From NCBI GenBank assembly GCA_020543525.1, contig JAHYIO010000036.1:1922001-1986000 (forward strand): a stretch of DNA of 64,000 nt, read 5' to 3'. The translations under genes were made by a program, and so were the position numbers. The DNA is from Coriolopsis trogii. Taxonomy: Eukaryota; Basidiomycota; Agaricomycetes; Polyporales; Polyporaceae. The notes below the pieces were generated by a model. The model was not told the DNA's origin. It saw only the letters and a program-made list of their open reading frames with translations, and did not search any database. Positions 57,240-64,000 of this stretch are shown in pieces (positions within the stretch are counted from its first letter, which is position 1; each line of letters begins with the position of its first letter).

Positions 57240-58508
57240 TCAACCTTCCTCCTCCTCACTCCCTCCAATCCAAGAGCTCCAATCCATACCGCGTTTGTGG
57301 AACATCATCAGTCCTAGCAGGACCGGCAAATACCACAGACTGTGCTGGAATACCTTCCTCGCGTGTTTCTCTCCTCCAAACCTCCAGAACTGGTACGCAG
57401 CGTTGATGCAGACTGCATGGGGCACCATACTTGTGAGCGCGAACGCCCAAGTTGTGAGGCCGGAGAGCGGCATCAAGATGGACGTCGCTGGGACCAGAAG
57501 AAGTGCATACCGCAACGCCACCGTCGCATTTTTGTGAGGGTCAAGCACGCCGAGCATCCGATATCCAGCCTGGGCGTACGATTCGCGTACAAGATGTGAG
57601 AGGCCGTTGAAGTGGGGGAACTGCCAGCTGTAGAGCAGTAGGAAAAGAGCGAGCGGGGCCAGAGGGTTTTCCGCAGCAGTGAGGATGTCAGCGGGGAGGT
57701 TTGAGAGGAAAGGAGGGAGGACGAGTTGGAAAGAGTGAGAGGGTAGGAGGGAGCCTCCACACGCCGTCCAGCCCATCAACGGTGGGATGCCTCCGACGAC
57801 CGCGCCCACCCATGTGTTCAGGATACTCTTGCGTTTGAGATACGTGTAGGCCCCTGCGTACAATGCTATGTTCGCTGCGCCGAGGAGGGCGGTGGTAGGG
57901 TTCACCATAGTCCATAGGAGAGTCGGGCCCGCAATGCCTGTGGCGACTGCGAATCCAGTTGCATGTAAGGGGCTGATTGCTCGTCGCACGAGCGGTCGAT
58001 TTCGCGTCCGCGCCATTTGAGCATCGTAGGGGACCTCCTGTATTTGATTGAACGTGTTTGCTGATGCGGAACACAGTGCTGTACCAAGGGCGGTAGAAAG
58101 GAGGACGGGTACGGAGGTAGGGAGAGGAGATAGTGCGACGCTCGACATCGCAGTCAGGACCACTAGTACGGTGAGACTGGACTTGGACAGTTGCGCATAT
58201 ATCTTCGCAAGCCGTCGTGGTGTGAGCACCTCTGCTTGTCGGAAGGTTGTGGCGGGCGCCTCTGGAGAGTAGACGGCATCGATGGAGTGTCCTCGAATAG
58301 GTTGTGCGGTGGAACGCTGCGGCGCTGAAACGCTTCTAGGCGTCGCCAACCATCTGTGGTTGTCGAAGAAGAAGGAAGAAAAGTTGGTACTCTTACGATC
58401 TACGAGCGTAGACGCAAGGCGGATCTGGAGGGGTTGTCGCGCATGCCGGAGACTTGCAGCGCAACTGCGGCAGACGTGACTCGTGAGCAGCGTGCCTATG
58501 CTCCCCAT
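57240..58508 (-). CDS. COX10: Protoheme IX farnesyltransferase (heme O synthase)
   Basis: Inner-mitochondrial-membrane UbiA-family prenyltransferase that adds farnesyl to heme B, giving heme O for cytochrome c oxidase. Single exon, 422 residues. Residues 1-45 are Arg/Ser-rich without acids, a presequence. The first Asp-rich region is SANTFNQIQEVPYDAQMARTRNRPL and the second FPHFNGLSHLVRESYAQAGYRMLGVLDP. About eight membrane helices are visible, with the family motif GAVVGGIPPLMGW in the middle. Intronless, unlike most neighbours. The C-terminus ends WIGGSEEEEG. No alternative start is better placed than the ATG at 58508. Confidence 0.97.
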   Translation of the reverse strand: MGSIGTLLTSHVCRSCAASLRHARQPLQIRLASTLVDRKSTNFSSFFFDNHRWLATPRSVSAPQRSTAQPIRGHSIDAVYSPEAPATTFRQAEVLTPRRLAKIYAQLSKSSLTVLVVLTAMSSVALSPLPTSVPVLLSTALGTALCSASANTFNQIQEVPYDAQMARTRNRPLVRRAISPLHATGFAVATGIAGPTLLWTMVNPTTALLGAANIALYAGAYTYLKRKSILNTWVGAVVGGIPPLMGWTACGGSLLPSHSFQLVLPPFLSNLPADILTAAENPLAPLALFLLLYSWQFPHFNGLSHLVRESYAQAGYRMLGVLDPHKNATVALRYALLLVPATSILMPLSGLTTWAFALTSMVPHAVCINAAYQFWRFGGEKHARKVFQHSLWYLPVLLGLMMFHKRGMDWSSWIGGSEEEEG

Positions 58509-58928
58509 AACACCTGTGTGTCATAAAAATGTCTGAATCGTTGTTTGTCGACGGTGTATGACTGGAACACGCACCTTGACTAGGTGGACTCTGGAGGAGG
58601 TCGACCGGGTCCTTGCCAGACGCCGGACGGAGCGAATGCGTATGCGCGCGTTGGCGGGATTCCCACCGTCCAGCTTGCTTTCCTCCACCACCAGTGACTC
58701 CCTCGAGTCCGACAGCGACGCGGCGGCAGAGTCTACGACGCTCGGGGTGACCGAGGCCTGTCTATACGCATCCGGGGACGCAGTATTTATCTTCATACGA
58801 CGCCTTCGACTTCACAAAAACTACGCCAACGCATACACTAGTCTCCGACGAACAGTAGTTCTTCACGACACGATTTCAAACACCAGCACCAACACGTTCC
58901 TAGTTTTGCGCAACAACCATCACGCGCT

Positions 58929-60321
58929 ATGCCTGGCACACATCTTCTCCCGCCCAACCTCCTCAAACTCTTCGCGCCGCGGCCACCCCTGCCTTATACC
59001 CGGCCGTTGGACAAGGATATTGACCGTGTCAAGCCCAAAAATGTGGACGGCGTGGGCCCGCTTTTGGCGATGCTGCGGGAGGCGAAGACGCAAGGTATGA
59101 TGGAGTCCGGCGACACTGGAGGTGAACGGGACGGCATGGAGGAAGGCGAGGAGCCGTCTTTCACCTACGCGGAGGAGACGAAGCGTGCTATTCGGAGGGA
59201 GGAAAGGAAGAAAAAGAAAGCGGAGGAGTTCCAACGAGCCAAGGAAAACTGTACGTCCACCCTTCTTCATACATGTATCTGCTACTGACTCGTGACCCAC
59301 AGACAAGCCCTCCGAAGATCCAGAGGCAATTGGCGACCCGTACAAGACGCTTTTCATCTCACGTTTGGTAGGCTCCCTCCTTGTCTGTATGTGTCTGATG
59401 TCTGACCTTGTCTTCCGCAGCACAAGAATGCGACTGAAAACGACCTTCGAAGGGAGTTCGAAAGTTTTGGGAGCATTGAACGGGTGAGGATTGTACGTGA
59501 CAAGAACGGTCGCAGTAGAGGATATGCGTTCATCGTCTTTGAGCGTGAACGCGACATGAAAGGTACTAGACTTTTTCTTCTTTGAGAGCATACTTACCCA
59601 TCTACGATTCCACGTTGCGTGGCACGTTTTCTCTATAGCTGCCTACAAGGATTCTGACCGTCTCCACATCATGGGCAAACGAGTCTTGGTGGATGTTGAG
59701 CGTGGTCGGACGGTGAGAGGTTGGAAGCCACGTCGTCTGGGTGGGGGCTTGGGTGGTAGGCCCAAGCCTGAAGCACCTGCTGCGATAATTAGTAGCAGCG
59801 GACGTGGCGGTTTCCGCGGAGGCTTCCGCGGCGGCGGCGGCGGCGGCGGCGACCGTGGTGGAGGATTCCGAGGGGGTAGGGGTGGCTTCCGTGGCGGGCG
59901 TGGTGGATTTGGTGGTGGTGATAGGTTTGGCGGCCCAAGAGACGACTTCGGAGGTGACCGTGGAGGACGGGGTGGCTTCGGTGGAGGATTCAGGTATGGT
60001 GAATCACTAGTCGCGTATAGACCATCGCTGACTGTCTGCTGCAGGGGACGTGGAGGCGGCCTCGGCTACCAAGGAGGTGGATTCGGTGGTGGTCCCCCTG
60101 ATCACGGCCAGAACAGCTTCGGTGGGGGACCACCCGGAGGTGGATTTGGTGGCGGACCTGGCGGAGGCTTTGGCGGGCCTCCGGGAGGAGGTCCTGGTGG
60201 GTATGGTCCACCTGGAGGCGGATTCGGCGGCGGCGGTGGCGGCGGCGGATATCGTGGGGACCTCAAGCGCGAAGGGCCTGGTGGGTATGATGACCGGGAC
60301 GTCAAGCGTCCGCGCTACTAG
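58929..60321 (+). CDS. SNP1: U1 snRNP 70 kDa protein
   Basis: Core U1 snRNP protein that binds U1 snRNA stem-loop I and helps define 5' splice sites. Five exons: 58929-59250, 59303-59367, 59421-59562, 59639-59993, 60045-60321, 386 residues. The conserved N-terminal segment begins with [18 protein letters not shown], followed by an acidic/Lys-rich helix and [11 protein letters not shown] (RNP2) and RGYAFIVF (RNP1) of the RRM, then [23 protein letters not shown]. The C-terminal 160 residues are almost wholly [10 protein letters not shown] repeats ending [10 protein letters not shown]. The RS/RE-rich tails of animal U1-70K are absent. The last intron splits the Gly-rich tail. Confidence 0.96.
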
Positions 60322-63003
60322 TTTCTTCACCTCTTCCTCCCGGTTCCTCTTACCCCAGACACAGACGTTTTGCACCGCTCTCGCGATGGTGGTAGGCCGG
60401 TGGTTTGTCCCTGTTTCTGTCATCTGTTTCCCCTTGCTCTCCATTCTCCTTCCTTCTCAGCTGCTCGTGTAAGTATGGTATTCTCACCGCTGTATCCCAC
60501 GTCCCGTTTCGCAAGCGCAGGTAATAGCCGAGGCAAGTATGTATGAAAAACCATTGTTTTGTCGTCCAGGTTTTGCAAATATTGGGTCACGGCTCGGCAG
60601 GAGGAGTGCGGTAAGTATTGCGGCTAGGGTAAGAGATGAGGCTGCCGTAGATGTTGGGGTATTATGTTGGGACGGATTGGACAGAATGTCGAAGTTCGTT
60701 GATCAGCCATGGGACCTGCAAACAACGTTTGGGAATAGGTCTCGATGAAGCGCATTTCGAACGGGGGGCGGGCCATTTCTCGCTCGAAACCACACAAATC
60801 TCTGGTACACTTTATGCCCACGAAGTCCCTGTGAGTTTGCGAATCTGTCCCAGGAGTGTTGTTGTGAACTACTGAAACGTGGACGTCTGACCAGATTGTT
60901 ACACATGCACCTCTCAAGAGCTTCCGCCGTTCGGGCCGTATAGCAAATAGAGTAAAGCAATATGCCCGGTGTATCATGTCTTACACGTATCTTTCCAGGT
61001 CACAACGGTTTTCTTGTCATTCCACGAACACTCTAGCTGCAGGTAATCAGCACGACTCTGTCTCATGCTCTTCCAAGTTGAAGCATGTCGTTCGTAGACA
61101 AGTGCGTATACGCGGTTAGCGGCCCGGCGCTGTCCGCCTCAGAGAGATGCTGACCGGGCTGCACGTTCAGCTTCCGTGATCGCACTTAAAGTGTGGTGCA
61201 GCTGTGCCTCGGCCTTGAGGTCAGTGCCTGTTTCCAACGCCGTTGCGTCCGTTCATTGATGGCTGTCAGGGGGCAAAGATTGGGGGGTAAGTGTATGTTT
61301 TGTCTGCGGCCGCTCCCGCGATGCTATTTCGGACCTGTGGCGGATCGTATCCCAATATAGGAGGTGAGTACGAATCAACACAGCCCGCGGTCGACAACGC
61401 AAACCCCTTTCTGTCCCCAAGGTAGGACGGGACTCCACCTGGCCATGTGGGCTCTGCTCCCTTCGTGTCTACTTGGCTTGTGCGACCCGCTGTACGGAAT
61501 GGTCTGCACTGTGCAATGATAACCATTCCAACAAGTTACCTCGGTGTGACGTTATCGCCGTCGATGAACCCCCCCCCCCCCCATATCGGCGTTGTCTTTA
61601 GGTTGATAACATGGCCTGTACCGCCCTGTATGTATAGGACACGGATATACTACTCATTTCTTCTGCTAAGTGCTGAATATCTCTGGTTGAGGCCGGCCAA
61701 CGTAAGTGCGTGCCCGTGGAACCAATCACAAAAGTAAAGGGTCCGAAAGATGCCTCAGATCTGTGACGCAATGGCCGCGAGTCCGTGAACGAGCGGATCC
61801 TTCTCGTTGCAGCCTGCGCGCGGTCATGATAGGTCGGCAGTCAAGTCGTTTCATCCGCATGGCAACCAAACAGGAGGGGGTCCGTTACCAGGCAGCCAAG
61901 GCCCAAGTTCGTCATTAGTAGACTCGTCTCAGTTCCCCCGATCGCGCCTACTGACTTGCCACTGCGGATGATAGACTTTGTAGCGGCATTCGACCATCTG
62001 TCCCCTACCCCCGACGTTAAGCCTCGAGCGACGTCCGACACGGCGAGCAGGGGGTCCCATTGTGGGGTTGGGGCACGACACTGGACGGAGGAAGGCTGTG
62101 TAGCGGACGTAGCGCGCTCCGTTGCGATATTGAGGATGACAGGCGAAGTGGGCGCATCTGGCAGGCAAAGACGAATCCCAACGAGCCGTGCGTGGCCGAT
62201 GCCAAACGTGGTTAGCCGGAGGGCAGTATGCGAAGATTGTTGGGAGGCGCAGGGAGACGGGAGGCGATCCATCTGGGTTCTCGCGGAGGCCCTGGATGTC
62301 GCCCGACGCTAGGGCGGCTCGCGGACTCCTAACGCGCCCCCCACTGGTCCATGCGACGGTGTGGTCCGGAGACCGAAATATAGGCTGTCGACGGCGTGCG
62401 ACCCCTCAGAGCCCGCCGCTCCTCTTCGCTCTGCTCACCGCTTGGCTGGTGTGCCACGTCCCGCCCTATCTTGCCAGGAGAGCGCATGTGGTTGTGCTGC
62501 TAGGGGTGCCCCCTGTTCTGCCAGTGCCCGTGCAGGTCCTTGCCCTTCCCTCCCTCTCGGTCTCGACGTCCAGGACAGCGTTCTCGACAGGCACTGCTCC
62601 TCGGGCCGTCCCTTGTTCATACAGAGCCCCGTATTGATCGCCGCTAGGTCAGAGGCCGATTGCAGACAGGGGTATTTCCCTGTTTTTCCGCCTCCCGGCC
62701 CCATCGGTTTTCCACCTGCCCTGGCAAAGCCCAGTTGCTGATTGACCATTGACGCTGTCTGGCGTACCTCGTCCTACCCTCTGCATCGCTGGTGTCGACG
62801 CTTCCTCTTTTCCCTTGACGGAGTGACTCGACATAGGTCGCAGGCTGGCTCTCGACGTCGCCCTCACATCCTAGCGAGCGCCTCCAGGTTTCGACAATCC
62901 AGTCGATACCGGCCTTGCTACTCAATATCTCTGTGTAGTGCAAGTATGCAACAACGTGAGCAATCTGTTTCGCGTCTTCTGCGCGTCCTACTCACCTACA
63001 GCC
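60322..63003. other. Gene-poor 2.7 kb interval
   Basis: Between U1-70K and the homeobox gene. Frames are short and compositionally unlike neighbouring proteins; no domain or splice-linked exons seen. It contains a poly-C tract at 61569. Confidence 0.5.
61569..61582 (+). repeat. Poly-C tract (14 C)
   Basis: Uninterrupted run of 14 cytosines in the gene-poor interval upstream of the homeobox gene. Confidence 0.95.
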
Positions 63004-64000
63004 ATGGTAGCCCATGCCGCGGTTGAACGCACAACAAGCCCCAGAACGGCGCTTCCGCCACTGGCCCTGCGCGACCTCCCTCCGCTGACCCTCGTCCAAG
63101 AGGAGTCTGAATCAGCCGCGTCGTCTCCCCTCTCCGCTGCTCTTTCTCCCACCAATTCCGATGTCGTCTCCCCGACATCAGCCACTGTGTTCGATGCAAA
63201 GACGGGTAACCCTCACCTTCGACGCGCAATCTCCTGTGGTTCGTTGGCACACGGGGTCCAGAAGCAGAGGCGCAAGCGGTCGCGCGTCACCCCCGACCAA
63301 CTCACCAAGCTTGAAGCGTACTTTGCGGCGGACAACAGTCCGACATCGGCGAAGCGGAGGGAGATAGCGCAGGAGTTGGGCATGGACGAGAGGCAAACTC
63401 AGATTTGGTTTCAGAACAGGTGCGTGTCCTGCTCCATATAGAACCTCTATCTCCCCCATGTCTCAACGCCTGTGTCAAGGCGGGCGAAGGCCAAGTTGCA
63501 GCTCAAGTTGAAGGCTAGGCCAGTCGACAAACTCGAGCCCCCTCCAGAGAGTCCGCCTGAGTTGACCAGTGGATTTGACGTGGACATTCATGGTCTCATC
63601 CACGAGGACGAAGGTGCGTTCCTGGGTCTCAAGGCTTACGGTGTGTTCATGTGAATCTGGGCAGAGGTGATTGTCTTCCCTTGTACCGACCTGACAATCG
63701 GAACTTGGCGGCGCATGGCATCCGCTCAACATGACCTGATCGCATACACCTGCGATGGCAAGCGTGCCTTGACTTGGTTCATTCGTTCCGCTGGCCGCAG
63801 CTTCAAGATGGAGATTCTGTATGAACACATCCTCGAGGCGCGGTTCGTCAATGTGTCGCCTGGCGTTGGTTCGGCAACGTTCGTCCTGGAGCGTCCCCCG
63901 ACCTTCTACATGGAGAACCTCCTGGAACCCACCCTCGGCGAGGAGTCCGCCCGCTACTGGCAGGTATGCGGTGACTGGACCGAAGGAATGCAAGGAACCA
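63004..64000 (+). CDS. Homeobox transcription factor, 5' part
   Basis: Exons 63004-63419, 63480-63613 and 63665-63963 are visible; a GTATGC donor follows and the gene runs out of the window. The first ATG gives a Ser/Pro-rich N-terminus of about 85 residues, then a typical three-helix homeodomain (about residues 87-146) with KQRRKRSRVTPDQLTKLEAYF and recognition helix QTQIWFQNRRAKAKL. A third exon encodes a separate conserved region starting EVIVFPCTDLTIGTWRRM, with YTCDGKRALTWFIRSAGRSF, as found downstream of the homeodomain in fungal Pho2/Phx1-like factors (similarity judged by eye). The first intron splits the recognition helix at the Arg-Arg pair and ends in AAG. Target genes unknown. Confidence 0.88.

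Noticed and set aside
1..64000. CRISPR arrays, rRNA genes, bacterial operons
   Set aside because: No regularly spaced direct repeats or rRNA signatures; the DNA is clearly fungal nuclear.

Overview
This window is nuclear DNA from a basidiomycete fungus, probably an Agaricomycete. It is gene-dense, GC-rich in coding regions, and most genes are cut by many short GT-AG introns, mostly about 42 to 75 nt. Gene content is typical of a filamentous fungus: Mgm1, Maf1, an Ecm27/NCLX-type exchanger, phosphoketolase with acetate kinase, and a fungal homeobox factor. I rebuilt 27 genes (one running off the right edge) plus one pseudogene. For every multi-exon gene that is complete in the window, the exon lengths sum to a multiple of three and the protein reads through each junction.

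Layout. 0-7 kb: a decayed PHO84-type phosphate transporter on the minus strand at the left edge, then an intact copy on plus and a small unknown gene. 7-12.8 kb: a NOP15-like ribosome-biogenesis factor and CDC16 of the anaphase-promoting complex share a promoter; CDC16 converges on an unrecognised nuclear-type gene. 12.8-18 kb: sparse, holding the Pol III repressor MAF1. 18-25 kb: a small membrane protein, a second intact PHO84-type transporter on minus, a peroxisomal SCP2-domain protein and a DapA-family aldolase. 25-34 kb: mitochondrial dynamin MGM1, a THEM6-like hotdog protein and two multi-exon membrane proteins of unknown function. 34-40 kb: a sodium/calcium exchanger-family protein and an alpha/beta hydrolase.

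40-46 kb holds phosphoketolase (XFP) and acetate kinase (ACK) head to head. Together they convert xylulose-5-phosphate or fructose-6-phosphate to acetyl phosphate and then to acetate and ATP. 46-51 kb has an FAD monooxygenase and a DHA1-type MFS exporter in tandem. 51.8-54.7 kb has a secreted glycosidase-like protein in 12 exons. 55-60.3 kb is rich in RNA-splicing genes: SDE2 and a ZNF830-like gene share a promoter, followed by COX10 and U1-70K. The last kilobase is the 5' part of a homeobox gene.

Most notable: the divergent XFP/ACK pair; the three-copy phosphate transporter family including a gutted pseudogene; micro-exons of 11, 13, 17 and 18 nt, one carrying the catalytic serine of a hydrolase; a peroxisomal targeting tripeptide that exists only if the last intron is removed; a 952-nt first intron in a genome of roughly 60-nt introns; and the splicing-factor neighbourhood. 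I found no CRISPR array, rRNA or convincing tRNA, and no clear new molecular system.
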